Positions 55,371-63,942 of a stretch of DNA of 64,000 bases are shown piece after piece (position 1 is the stretch's first letter; every line of letters begins with the position of its first letter). The DNA lies in the NCBI GenBank assembly GCA_963707695.1, contig CAVPQY010000003.1, positions 1,054,001 to 1,118,000 of the forward strand, in the 5' to 3' direction. This DNA is from JAOPZW01 sp963707695 (GTDB lineage: Bacteria > Actinomycetota > Thermoleophilia > Solirubrobacterales > Solirubrobacteraceae). Made by a program: the position numbers and the translations under genes. Below the pieces are notes generated by a model that searched no databases, was not told where the DNA came from, and worked only from the letters and a program-made list of their open reading frames with translations.

Positions 55371-55431
55371 ATCCTCCGCCCGGAGGATCGACCGGATGGC
55401 CCGGACCCCGTCCGCCCCGGCCGATCGGCCG
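55371..55431. promoter_or_regulatory. Two palindromes upstream of a response-regulator promoter
   Basis: ATCCTCCG-CC-CGGAGGAT (55371-55388) is a perfect 8+8 inverted repeat and CGGCCGATCGGCCG (55418-55431) a perfect 14-bp palindrome. The second ends 24 bp before the TACCAT minus-10 box (55456-55461) of the regulator gene, about the minus-35 edge. Either may be an autoregulatory site; their sequences differ, so they are not the same operator twice. Confidence 0.4.
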
Positions 55432-55467
55432 TCCTGGGGCGGGGCGGGCGCGCCGTACCATGGCGCC

Positions 55468-56115
55468 ATGGCCCAGCGCTCCGACCGGGTGCGGGTGCTC
55501 GTCGCCGACGACCACCCGCTGTTCCGCGAGGCCGTCGTGCGGGCCGTCAAGGACCGTCCCGACCTCGAGCTCGTGGCCGAGGCCGCCGACGGCACCGAGG
55601 CGCTGGCGGCGATCCGCGAGCACGCCCCGGACGTCGCCGTCCTCGACGTCAAGATGCCGGGCCTCGACGGCGTCCGCGTCGCCAACGCCGTCACGCGCGA
55701 CCGCCTGGCGACGAAGGTCGTCCTGCTCTCGGCCTTCCTCGACGGCGCGATGGCCTTCGAGGCCGTCGCGGCCGGCGCGGCGGCCTACCTCTCCAAGGAC
55801 GCCGACCGCACGCGCATCCTCGACACGATCGCCGCCGTGAGCCGCGGGCAGACGGTGCTCGCGCCCGAGGTCCAGGCCGGCCTGGCCGCCGAGATCCGCC
55901 TGCGGGGCGCCAAGGACCGCCCCGGACTGTCGGACCGCGAGCGGCAGGTGCTGTCCATGATCGCCGAGGGCAAGAGCGCGCCGGACATCGGGCGCGAGCT
56001 CTACCTCTCCACGGCGACGATCAAGAGCCACCTCCAGGCCCTCTACGAGAAGCTGGGCGTCTCCGACCGGGCCGCCGCGGTCGCCGAGGCCATGCGCCGC
56101 GGCCTGCTCGAGTGA
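55468..56115 (+). CDS. NarL/LuxR-family response regulator
   Basis: 215 aa. Receiver (about 8-125): VLVADDHPLFREAVVRAV, phospho-Asp in VAVLDVKMPGLDGVRV, Lys in AYLSKDADRTR. LuxR HTH (about 150-210): LSDRERQVLSMIAEGKSAPD, IGRELYLSTATIKSHLQALY, EKLGVSDRAAAVAEA. TACCAT lies six bases before the ATG (leaderless). The GTG of the cognate sensor kinase overlaps its stop (GTGA). It is intact, unlike the similar locus at 1.9-5.6 kb. Confidence 0.94.
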   Translation: MAQRSDRVRVLVADDHPLFREAVVRAVKDRPDLELVAEAADGTEALAAIREHAPDVAVLDVKMPGLDGVRVANAVTRDRLATKVVLLSAFLDGAMAFEAVAAGAAAYLSKDADRTRILDTIAAVSRGQTVLAPEVQAGLAAEIRLRGAKDRPGLSDRERQVLSMIAEGKSAPDIGRELYLSTATIKSHLQALYEKLGVSDRAAAVAEAMRRGLLE

Positions 56116-57362
56116 CCCGCGGCGCCGTCCTCAGCCGGCCCGGGACGGTCCTGGCGGTCATCCGCCTGGCGACGATCCCGCTGCTCGTATTGGCCGAGCG
56201 CCTCGTCGACCACCCCGAGCCGCGCAGCACCCCGTTCGGCCTGCTGGCCGCGCTGGCGCTCGTCTACGCGGTGGCGATGCTCGTGGCCGAGGTGCGCGGC
56301 GCGACCGCTCGGATCCCGCCCTGGACGACAGCGGTGGCCGACCTCGCCCTCATCAGCCTGCTCGTGTACACGAGCGGCGGCCCGTTCTCCCAGCTGCGCT
56401 TCGCGTTCTTCATCCTGCCCGTCGGCGCGGCGCTCCTGCTGCGCCCGGCGCTGACCGCCGCCGCCTCGGGCGCGTGCGTCCTGGCCTACCTCGTCATCGT
56501 CGCCGCGTACCCGGGCGGCGTGCCCGGGCAGCCCGACCCGCTGCCGTTCGAGGTCACGCAGGCGCTCTTCCTGCTCTGGATGGGCGCCGCGGCGACGCTC
56601 CTGTCGGCGGTGCTCACCCGGCGCAACCGCGACGTGGAGGACCTCGCCCGCAGCCGCGGCCGGCTCGTCGCCCAGGCGCTGGCGGCCGAGGACACGACGC
56701 GCCGCCGGCTGGCCGAGGCGCTGCACGACGACGCGCTGCAGAACCTGCTCGCCGCCCGGCAGGAGCTCGGCGCGGGCGACGACGCCTCGCTCGACCTCGT
56801 GCGCGAGGGCCTCGACCAAGCCGTCGTCCAGCTCCGCGAGGCGGTGTTCGACCTGCACCCGCACCTGCTCGACCAGGCCGGCCTGCGCGCCGCCCTGCAG
56901 GCCGTGGCCGAGCGCGCCGGACGCCGCGGGCGCTTCACGCCCGACGTCGAGGTCGACCCCGGCGCCGAGGGCCTCCGCGACGACCTCGTCTTCTCCGTCG
57001 CCCGCGAGCTGCTGGCCAACGCCGCGCGTCACAGCGGCGCCGAGCACGTCCGCGTCCGCGTCCGCCGCCGCGACGCCCGGCCGCCCGAGGTCGAGCTGCT
57101 CGTCGCCGACGACGGGGTCGGGATCGCGCCGGGGGCGCTCGAGGCCGCTCCGCGCCGAGGGCACATCGGCCTCGCCTCCGCCGCCGAGCGGGCGGAGGCG
57201 GTCGGCGGAGCCTTCACCGTCGGGCCGGGGACGGGGGGCCGGGGGACCGTGGTCCAGGTGACGGTCCCGGCCGCCCCGACGGCTGGCGCCGCGAACGCGC
57301 CCGGCCGGGACGGGTCGATCGGCGGACCGCCGGTCGCCGCCGGCACCTCACGCCGGGAGTAG
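56112..57362 (+). CDS. Membrane sensor histidine kinase, HisKA_3 type
   Basis: 416 aa from GTG 56112. Five or six membrane helices (about 8-165) with only short loops form the sensor, suggesting membrane or intramembrane sensing. The H box is RRRLAEALHDDALQNLLAAR (about 195-215). The ATPase domain has VFSVARELLANAARHSGAEH (N box) and LLVADDGVGIAPG (G1). The C terminus is a Gly/Ala tail. The partner is the regulator immediately upstream; the receiver-only protein downstream may compete for or modify its phosphoryl group. Confidence 0.93.
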   Translation: MTRGAVLSRPGTVLAVIRLATIPLLVLAERLVDHPEPRSTPFGLLAALALVYAVAMLVAEVRGATARIPPWTTAVADLALISLLVYTSGGPFSQLRFAFFILPVGAALLLRPALTAAASGACVLAYLVIVAAYPGGVPGQPDPLPFEVTQALFLLWMGAAATLLSAVLTRRNRDVEDLARSRGRLVAQALAAEDTTRRRLAEALHDDALQNLLAARQELGAGDDASLDLVREGLDQAVVQLREAVFDLHPHLLDQAGLRAALQAVAERAGRRGRFTPDVEVDPGAEGLRDDLVFSVARELLANAARHSGAEHVRVRVRRRDARPPEVELLVADDGVGIAPGALEAAPRRGHIGLASAAERAEAVGGAFTVGPGTGGRGTVVQVTVPAAPTAGAANAPGRDGSIGGPPVAAGTSRRE

Positions 57363-57409
57363 GCGCCCGCCCGATCCCGGGCGGGGCGGCGGTCGGCGAC
57401 CCTGGCGCC

Positions 57410-57904
57410 ATGACGATCATCGCGCGTCGCGGGACCCCGGCCGGCGCGGCGTGGCGGGCCGACCCGCACCTCGACGCCGCGCGGCGGGAGTCCGTGCCGC
57501 TCCGCGTCCTCGTCGCCGACGACCACCCGCTGTTCCGGCGCGGCGTCGCGCGCCTGGTCCAGCGCCGGGCCGGCCTCGAGCTCGTGGCCGAGGCCGCCGA
57601 CGGCCGCCAGGCCCTCGAGCTCATCGACGCCCTGCGGCCCGACGTCGCCGTGCTCGATCTGCGCATGCCCCGCCTCACGGGCCTCGACGTGTGCGCGGAG
57701 CTCCGGGCTCGGCCGGCGCCGCCGCCGACACGGGTCCTGATCCTCAGCGCCTTCGAGGACGCCGCGCTGGTGTGGGACGCGCTCTCCGCCGGCGCGTCGG
57801 GCTTCGTCGGCAAGGACGCGGCGCCGGCCACCGTCTGCGCGGCCATCGAGGCGGTCGGGCGCGGCGAGGCGGCGTTCGGCCCGGCCCCTCGCGGGCGCGA
57901 CTAG
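57410..57904 (+). CDS. Receiver-only response regulator (no output domain)
   Basis: 164 aa. An N-terminal tail of about 30 residues (with RRGTPAGAAWRADPHL) precedes one receiver domain: VLVADDHPLFRRGVARLVQR, phospho-Asp in VAVLDLRMPRLTGLDV, LILSAFEDAALVWDALSAGA, Lys in FVGKDAAP. It ends RGEAAFGPAPRGRD where related proteins continue into a LuxR HTH. No HTH can be found in other frames, because the next 1 kb is the convergent GGDEF gene. So it is a natural or secondarily truncated single-domain receiver. The stop shares CTAG with the GGDEF gene. Confidence 0.85.
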   Translation: MTIIARRGTPAGAAWRADPHLDAARRESVPLRVLVADDHPLFRRGVARLVQRRAGLELVAEAADGRQALELIDALRPDVAVLDLRMPRLTGLDVCAELRARPAPPPTRVLILSAFEDAALVWDALSAGASGFVGKDAAPATVCAAIEAVGRGEAAFGPAPRGRD

Positions 57905-58953
57905 GCCGTGACGAGCGGGCGGGCCAGGTCCGGCCCCGCGGCCACGCGGTTGCGCCCCGCGTGCTTGGCCGCGTAGAGCGCGGCGTCGGCCCGGGCCAGG
58001 AGCTCGGCGTTGCGGGCATCGGCGCCGCTGGCGCTGGCCACCCCGAAGGACATCGTCACGTGCAGGCCGCCCGCGGGCGTGGACTCCACGGCCGCGCGCA
58101 GGCGCTCGGCCAGCAGCTCGGCGTCCGCGAGGGTCGCGCCGGGGAGCAGGACGAGGAACTCTTCGCCGCCCAGGCGGTAGGCGAGGTCGAACGCGCGCAG
58201 CTCCTTGCGCAGCGTGTAGGCGACGTCGACGAGGACGGCGTCGCCCTTCTGGTGGCCGTGCTCGTCGTTGACGGCCTTGAAGTGGTCGAGGTCGGCCACG
58301 ATCACGCCGATCGACTGGCCCGTGAGCGCGGCCTGCTCGTCGAGCTCCGCCGCGCGGGCGGCCAGCGAGCGGCGGTTGAGCATGCCGGTCAGGCCGTCGA
58401 GGACCGACTCGCTGCGGTGCTCGCGGTCGGAGGACATGAGCGGCGTGGTCAGGAGCGTCGCGGCCATGAGGACGGCGAGCGGCAGGATGAGCAGCGCGGG
58501 ACGGTCGGCGACCGCTCCGGCGTCGACCCCGAGCGTCGAGGCGACCATGAGCGTCACGAGGAGCGCGAGGCCCGCGGCGACGCCCCGGCCGTCGAACCGG
58601 GCGGCGAGCGTGACGGCGGGGATGGCCAGCCACGAGGCGGCCGGGCTGGTGGGCCCGCCCGTCAGCGCGACGGACACGGCGATGGCGACCGAGGACAGGA
58701 CCCAGGCGCCGGCCATGACGTACTCGGGGTGGCTGACGCGATGGACGAAGGGCGCCGTGGCGGCGAACCCGGCGAAGGCGATGGTCAGCACGGCGAGGGT
58801 CCACCAGCCCTCCCAGTGCCCGACGGCGACGAGCGCGATCGCCAGGACGCCGAGGGCGGCCGAGCGCGCGCCGCGGAGGCGGCGATCCATGTCCAGCAGC
58901 CGCTCGCGCGCCTGCTCGTCACGGCACAGCCAGGAGAGGCGGTCCTTCCCCAT
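57901..58953 (-). CDS. Membrane diguanylate cyclase (GGDEF)
   Basis: 350 aa from ATG 58953 (MGKDRLSWLCRDEQAR). About six membrane helices (about 33-170) lead to a GGDEF domain (about 185-345): LDGLTGMLNRRSL, VIVADLDHFKAVNDEHGHQK, and the active site RLGGEEFLVLLPG. The inhibitory I-site R-A-F-D lies five residues before GGEEF, so product inhibition is likely. It makes c-di-GMP. No EAL or HD-GYP partner is in the window. The open frame extends about 100 codons upstream but crosses the small divergent gene and lacks any start context. Confidence 0.93.
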   Translation of the reverse strand: MGKDRLSWLCRDEQARERLLDMDRRLRGARSAALGVLAIALVAVGHWEGWWTLAVLTIAFAGFAATAPFVHRVSHPEYVMAGAWVLSSVAIAVSVALTGGPTSPAASWLAIPAVTLAARFDGRGVAAGLALLVTLMVASTLGVDAGAVADRPALLILPLAVLMAATLLTTPLMSSDREHRSESVLDGLTGMLNRRSLAARAAELDEQAALTGQSIGVIVADLDHFKAVNDEHGHQKGDAVLVDVAYTLRKELRAFDLAYRLGGEEFLVLLPGATLADAELLAERLRAAVESTPAGGLHVTMSFGVASASGADARNAELLARADAALYAAKHAGRNRVAAGPDLARPLVTA

Positions 58954-59103
58954 GGGCACGTTGTCGGCGCGCCGACGCTCCACCTTGAGGGGCGGTGCCC
59001 GTACGTTGGTCGAGGAAGGGTCCAGAAGCAGTCCCCGAGCCCTTGCGCCGCGAGCCTCGGGGGCGTTACCGTGCCGCCGCGCGATGGACGGCACGGGGGC
59101 ACG

Positions 59104-59331
59104 ATGGACGGGGAGCGGACGAGGATGATCGGGGCGGCGCACTGGCGGGCGGACGCGACCGCGGCGCAGATGCTGCGCGCCGCCAAGGGCCTGGAGGAGA
59201 TCGCCGCCACCTGCACCGGCGTCCGCCGGGACGAGCTCCTCGAGCTGGTCGACGACCTGCACGTGCGCGCCCGGGCCCGCCGGGACGTCGAGCGCGCCGT
59301 CGCCGCGCCCGAGCGCGCGACGCTGCGCTGA
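59104..59331 (+). CDS. Small helical protein, unknown function
   Basis: 75 aa: RMIGAAHWRADATAAQMLRA, then AKGLEEIAATCTGVRRDELL and ELVDDLHVRARARRDVERAV. Entirely helical and charged, one Cys. Divergent from the GGDEF gene across 150 bp and convergent with the RTX-type gene, 24 bp apart. The start ATG 59104 follows a near repeat of GATGGACGG (59082 and 59103). No family recognised; coding potential is supported only by length, orientation and sensible composition. Confidence 0.5.
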   Translation: MDGERTRMIGAAHWRADATAAQMLRAAKGLEEIAATCTGVRRDELLELVDDLHVRARARRDVERAVAAPERATLR

Positions 59332-59355
59332 CGACGCCCCGGCGGGGGCCGGCCG

Positions 59356-60216
59356 TCAGGAGGCCCGGCGCTCCTGCGCGGGCGCCTCGGTCGCGTCCTC
59401 GGACCGCGAGTCCGCCGCGCTGGGCGCCGCGCGCACGACGCGCTCGCAGGACCCGTTCGGATTCGCGGGCGTCGCGCCGACGATCACGTCGGCGAGGTCC
59501 AGCCGGGCGTCGTCGGTGCCCGGGCCGCAGTCGACGCGGTCGACCTCGCCGTCGCGCGTCCGCAGCGTGTCGTCGCCGGGGCCTCCGTGCAGGGTGTCGC
59601 CCGTCGTGTCCCCGGGACCGCTCACGTCGCCCTGGGCCAGCGCCCACAGGTCGTCGTCCCCGGTGCCGCCGTAGGTCACGTCGACGCCGCGGTTGGCGAA
59701 GATCCGGTCGTCGCCGGGGCCGCCGTCCTGGACGTCGTCGCCGGCGCCGCCGGCCATCAGGTCGCGCCCGCCCTGGCCCCAGGACCGGTCGTCGCCCGTG
59801 CCGCCGAACATGCGGTCGCGCGCGTCGCCGCCCCGCAGGGTGTCGTTGCCCGCCGCGCCGAAGAGCCGGTCGTAGGACGTCCGGTCGCCCACGCGGGCGG
59901 CGTCGCCGATGACCGTGTCGGCGCCCGGCCCGCCGTTGAGCCAGTCGTTCCCCGCGTTGCCGAACAGGCGGTCGTCGCCGCGGCCGCCGAACAGGCGGTC
60001 CGGCCCGGCGCCGCCGTCGAGGGCATCGGCCCCGCGGTAGCCGAAGACGCGGTCGGCGCCACCGGCGCCGTCGATGGTGTCCGCGGCGTTCGTGCCGCGG
60101 AGGCGCTCGCCGCGCCCGCTGCCCGTGATCTGGGCGGCGAGGGCGGCAGAGCTCATGAGGCACAGGGCGGCGACCAGCGCCGCAAGCCCCACCGTGGACC
60201 TGCGCTTGGTGTTCAT
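59356..60216 (-). CDS. Secreted RTX-type calcium-binding repeat protein
   Basis: 286 aa. Signal peptide about 1-28 (ALVAALCLMSSAALA). Then about fifteen RTX nonapeptides of the form G-G-x-G-x-D-x-[LI]-x, for example GGAGPDRLFGGRGDDRLFGN and GGPGDDTLRTRDG, forming a calcium-loaded parallel beta-roll. The C-terminal part has a disulfide-like pair in VDCGPGTDDARLDLADVIVG and NGSCERVVRAAP. No protease, lipase or toxin domain is attached and no type I secretion genes are nearby; with its Sec signal it is likely released or wall-bound. Confidence 0.88.
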   Translation of the reverse strand: MNTKRRSTVGLAALVAALCLMSSAALAAQITGSGRGERLRGTNAADTIDGAGGADRVFGYRGADALDGGAGPDRLFGGRGDDRLFGNAGNDWLNGGPGADTVIGDAARVGDRTSYDRLFGAAGNDTLRGGDARDRMFGGTGDDRSWGQGGRDLMAGGAGDDVQDGGPGDDRIFANRGVDVTYGGTGDDDLWALAQGDVSGPGDTTGDTLHGGPGDDTLRTRDGEVDRVDCGPGTDDARLDLADVIVGATPANPNGSCERVVRAAPSAADSRSEDATEAPAQERRAS

Positions 60217-60276
60217 GCCAGGTCAACACGCGCCAGCCCGCCGGCGGTGCGGTGGGGTGCGTAGGGTCCGTGCGCG

Positions 60277-61369
60277 ATGGCCCGCACGCTGACGTCGACC
60301 CCGGCCGCCGACGGCTTCCGGATGCCCGCCGAATGGGAGCCCCACGCCGGCTGCTGGATGCTCTGGCCGCAGCGCCCCGACACGTGGCGCTGGGGCGCCA
60401 AGCCTGCGCAGGAGGGGTTCGCCGCGGTGGCCGCCGCCGTCGCCGCGGGCGGGGACCCCGTGACGATGGGCGTCGGCGCGGGCCAGTACGCGACGGCGCG
60501 CGCCGTGCTGCCGCCGGAGGTCCGCGTCGTCGAGCTCTCGAGCGACGACGCCTGGATGCGCGACGTCGGCCCGACCTTCGTCGTCGACGGCCGCGGCGGG
60601 CGGCGCGCGATCGACTGGCCCTTCAACGCCTGGGGCGGGCTCCGGGGCGGCCTGTACTTCCCCTGGGACCGCGACGACCAGGTGGCCCAGAAGGTCGCCG
60701 AGGTGGAGGGCGCCGACCGCTACCGCGCCCCGCTCGTGCTCGAGGGCGGCTCGATCCACGTCGACGGCGCGGGCGCCTGCCTGACGACGGAGGAGTGCTT
60801 GCTGAGCCCGAACCGCAACCCGCAGCTGGCCCGCGCGGAGGTCGAGGCGCACCTGCGCGACCACCTGGGCGTGGAGCGCGTCGTGTGGCTCGGGGCCGGC
60901 GTCGTGCGGGACGAGACCGACGGCCACGTCGACAACCTCGCGTGCTTCACCGCGCCGGGCGTCGTCGCGCTGACCTGGACCGACGACCGCGACGACCCCC
61001 AGCACGCGGTCTCCGCTGACGCACGACGGCTCGAGGCTGGAGGCGCGGGGGCTCGAGGTGCACCTCCTCCACCAGCCCGGCCCGCTGGCCCTCGGCGAGG
61101 ACGAGGCCCGCGGCATCGACCCGGTCGACGGGACCAAGCCGCGGCGGGCCGGCGACCGCCTCGCCGGGTCCTACGTGAACTTCTACGTCGCCAACGACGC
61201 GGTCGTCGTGCCGCTGCTCGACGAGCGTCGCGACGACGACGCGCTGGCGACGATCGCGGGGCTCTTCCCGGGCCGTCGCGTCGTCGGCGTGGCCGCCCGC
61301 GAGATCCTGCTCGGGGGCGGCAACGTGCACTGCATCACCCAGCAGGTCCCGGCCGCGACGGGGGGCTGA
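60277..61369 (+). CDS. aguA: Agmatine deiminase family protein (one frameshift)
   Basis: About 363 aa. Converts agmatine to N-carbamoylputrescine (peptidylarginine-deiminase fold). Landmarks: MPAEWEPHAGCWMLWPQRPD, SSDDAWMRDVGPTFVVD, LEGGSIHVDG, ETDGHVDNLACF and the catalytic Cys in GGGNVHCITQQVP. An extra G at 61015 splits the gene; removing it gives QHAVSLTHDG and joins the parts. TAGGGT (60262-60267) lies nine bases before the ATG. The usual partner N-carbamoylputrescine amidohydrolase (aguB) is not adjacent. Confidence 0.9.
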
Positions 61370-61440
61370 GGCACCCGCGTCCCCAGGCCGAGGCGCGCGC
61401 TGCGCACGCGGCGGGCCCTTTGCCATACTGGCCGCAGTCC

Positions 61441-61514
<74 letters not shown>

Positions 61515-61667
61515 CTCCCCGGAAGCCGCGATGCCGTCGGGGCTTGCGCCGTGAGGGCCCGGGCCGGTCGGGGGTGACGCCCACTTGACGCGGCGCGTCG
61601 CTTGGTCGAAGCGCGAGGTGGCGCCGCGCGCGAGCGCGGCCAGCGCGGCTTCGAGGGCGGCACCGCG

Positions 61668-62969
61668 TCAGCGCCGGCTCGGGCAGCTCACCGTCTGCGT
61701 CCGCCGGCCGCCGACGCGCGCGCTGGTGTAGGCGAAGCGGCGCACGCCGTCGCACGGCCTCGGGCGGCTGAGCCTGATCGCCCGTCTGCGGCCGCGTACC
61801 AGGCCGGTCCCGCGGGCGACGGTCTTGTCCCAGCTCGTCCAGTCCACCTTGGTCACCTGGTCGCGGCCGATCGTCAGGGCGCCTGGGCGTCGTTGCGCCT
61901 TTCGCCCGCGGCTGACGACGAGGCCCGGCGATGCACCGGCGAGGATCGTCCGCGTCGTCTGCGGACAGGCGATGACGGCGAAGTGCCCCGTTCGACCCAT
62001 CACGCCCGCTCCACTGCCTGAGCATTCGGGATCGGTGTTGACGACGCTCGGCGCGGCGATGCACGGCGAGGTGGCGGTGGTGCCGGGGTCGGCGCACCGG
62101 TAGAGGACCTGCGCGCGCAGCTGGCCGATCGGGCCCGCATAGGTCGGGTCGTCGAGCGTGCCGATCGGCGTCAGGGTCACGGGCTTGTCGCGGGCGATGA
62201 GCGTTGCGTCGTAGGCGTCGCGATCGTTCCAGCGGCGACAGAGCTCGTCGCCGACCGCCGGGGAGTAGAGGACGGCGGCGGCGCCACACAGCCCGATGCC
62301 GTTGAGGGGCGAGTCCAGCGTGAAGACGTGCTCGACGGGCGCGATGGCCGCGGGCGCGCGCGTCTCCCACCAGCCGCTCGCGACGGTGCCGCCGTAGGAG
62401 TGCGCGAGGAGGACGACGCGCGCGGACGGCCACGCGACCCCGATCGACCGGATGAGCCGGTCCAGGTTGGCGATGGAGGTGGCTGGGGCCTGGTAGGTGT
62501 CCTGCGCGTCGTACGGGGTGAACGTGAACGCGCCGCGCCGGCTGACCGTCGCGCCGGCGTAGCTGTAGGGGAGCACGACCGCTCCGGCGTCCGCCAGGCG
62601 CGCGACGAGGCACACGTCGGTGTCCAGGCCGCCCTCGGGCCGGCAGGTCGTCGTCTGCGGGTGCTGGCCGTTGGCGGTCGCGAGCCCCGCCCACGTCCGG
62701 TAGCCGTCCTCGATCCCGGGCGGCATCCGGCGCTCGCTGCCGTCCGGACGCGCGGGACACCAGTTGCGGATCTTCAACGGCCGACTCGTTCCGGCGTTCG
62801 GCTCGGCCGACGAGATCCCGTCCATGACGATCGCGACGAGCGCCGGCTGCCCGCCGGCGACCAGCGGAGGTCCGCAGCGTTCGTTGCCGGCACCGTAGGC
62901 GACGGGCGCCGCGATCGACGTCGCGGCGCACACGCCGGCGCACGCCAGTCCGGGGAGCAGCCGCCGCAT
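61668..62969 (-). CDS. Secreted alpha/beta-hydrolase (lipase-like), unknown substrate
   Basis: 433 aa from ATG 62969. Signal peptide (LLPGLACAGVCAATSIAAPV) to about residue 24. The nucleophile motif AHSYGG lies in ARVVLLAHSYGGTVASGWWE after a WP-rich loop, as in secreted lipases and PGAP1-like esterases. LDSPLNGIGLCGAAAVLYSP follows. At least eight Cys fit disulfides outside the cell. The C-terminal 100 residues form a separate small domain ending GGRRTQTVSCPSRR. Base composition is a little less GC-rich than the neighbours. The 74 codons open upstream of the ATG include the remnant at 62988-63210 in antisense and are not believed. Confidence 0.78.
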   Translation of the reverse strand: MRRLLPGLACAGVCAATSIAAPVAYGAGNERCGPPLVAGGQPALVAIVMDGISSAEPNAGTSRPLKIRNWCPARPDGSERRMPPGIEDGYRTWAGLATANGQHPQTTTCRPEGGLDTDVCLVARLADAGAVVLPYSYAGATVSRRGAFTFTPYDAQDTYQAPATSIANLDRLIRSIGVAWPSARVVLLAHSYGGTVASGWWETRAPAAIAPVEHVFTLDSPLNGIGLCGAAAVLYSPAVGDELCRRWNDRDAYDATLIARDKPVTLTPIGTLDDPTYAGPIGQLRAQVLYRCADPGTTATSPCIAAPSVVNTDPECSGSGAGVMGRTGHFAVIACPQTTRTILAGASPGLVVSRGRKAQRRPGALTIGRDQVTKVDWTSWDKTVARGTGLVRGRRRAIRLSRPRPCDGVRRFAYTSARVGGRRTQTVSCPSRR

Positions 62970-62987
62970 GGCCGCAGTATCGCAAGC

Positions 62988-63210
62988 GGCATCCTGCTCA
63001 GCCGCGCCTCGCTGGAGCGAGGGCGGCGACGCTACACGCTCGAAATCGAGCGGTTCGAGGCCAAGGTCGGGGGAAGCGACGCGCTGACGGACGTTGCGCT
63101 GCGTGCGACCAGCATCTTCCGCCGCGAAGACCGCGCCTGGAGGCTCGTGCACCGTCATGCCGCCCCGATCGTCGCCGCCGCCCTGCGGCATCCGTCATCC
63201 AGCAGGAGAA
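62988..63210 (+). pseudogene. Remnant of a SnoaL/NTF2-like gene (C-terminal part)
   Basis: The plus strand encodes YTLEIERFEAKVGGSD, then LTDVALRATSIFRREDRAWR and LVHRHAAPIV. This is the last two or three strands of a ketosteroid-isomerase/SnoaL-like protein (V-x-Y-T...R-x-T-x-x-[FY]-R-R-E-D-x-x-W-x-L-V-H-R-H). The first half, a start codon and a proper stop are missing. A +1 shift near 63187 leads to SVIQQ, a common family ending. It is a decayed fragment between the lipase-like and DHFR-like genes. The rest of the gap to 63336 shows nothing further. Confidence 0.6.
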
Positions 63211-63336
63211 CGGCGCCGACCCCGTTCGTCGAGGTGCTCGAGATGCGCCCTCGAGGCGCGGGCGGCGGGGGCGGCTCAGTCGGACATCGTCCCGCTGAAG
63301 GCCTGGAGCCGCGGCACCGGACCGCCCCTCGTCGGC

Positions 63337-63942
63337 TCATCCCGCCCGGCGGTAGCGGATGTGTGTGGCCAGCGGCGAATGCAAGACCTCCACAGGCTCG
63401 AACCCGAACGACTCGACGCCGTCGAAGATCCGCTCGCCGGAGCCGAGCAGGACCGGCGCGACGTCGAGCGTGAGCTCGTCGACGACCCCGGCAATGAGGG
63501 CCTGGCGCACGGTCGAGGCGCCACCCGCGATGTCCACGCCGCTCTCGCCGGCCGTCTCACGCGCTTGTGCGTAAGCGGCGTCGAAGCCGCCGGTGACGAA
63601 GTGGAAGACCGTCCCGCCTTCCATCTCGATCGGCTCGTGAGCGTGATGGGTGAGCACGAACACCGGCGCGTGGTACGGCGGCTCGGGACCCCACCAGCCG
63701 CGCCAGTCCTCATCCCACTCGCCGCGGATCGGCCCGAACATGTTCCGCCCCATGACGTACGCGCCGCGCGGGCGCATGAGCCAGCCGGCCGCCGTCGCGT
63801 CGGCGTCGTTGGCGCGCTCGTCGCCGAGATGCCAGGCATGGAGCTCGCGCCCACGCTTGCCGAGTGGATCCTCGCGGCTCTGGTCGGGCCCAGCGACGAA
63901 ACCGTCGAGCGAGATCGACATGTGGCAGGTGGTGTCGGGCAT
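63337..63942 (-). CDS. RibD C-terminal/dihydrofolate-reductase-like protein
   Basis: 201 aa. Starts MPDTTCHMSISLDGFVAGPD, the standard opening of stand-alone RibD_C proteins. It continues YVMGRNMFGPI, FVLTHHAHEPIEMEGGTVFH, and DIAGGASTVRQALIAGVVDE with DVAPVLLGSGERIF. NADPH-dependent reductase fold; not a true folate enzyme by family experience, substrate unknown. Monocistronic at the window edge; the last 58 bases contain no further gene. Confidence 0.9.
   Translation of the reverse strand: MPDTTCHMSISLDGFVAGPDQSREDPLGKRGRELHAWHLGDERANDADATAAGWLMRPRGAYVMGRNMFGPIRGEWDEDWRGWWGPEPPYHAPVFVLTHHAHEPIEMEGGTVFHFVTGGFDAAYAQARETAGESGVDIAGGASTVRQALIAGVVDELTLDVAPVLLGSGERIFDGVESFGFEPVEVLHSPLATHIRYRRAG

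Noticed and set aside
59356..60216. Haemolysin or toxin of a type I secretion system
   Set aside because: The protein has a Sec signal peptide and only RTX repeats; there is no effector domain and no ABC exporter or membrane fusion gene nearby.
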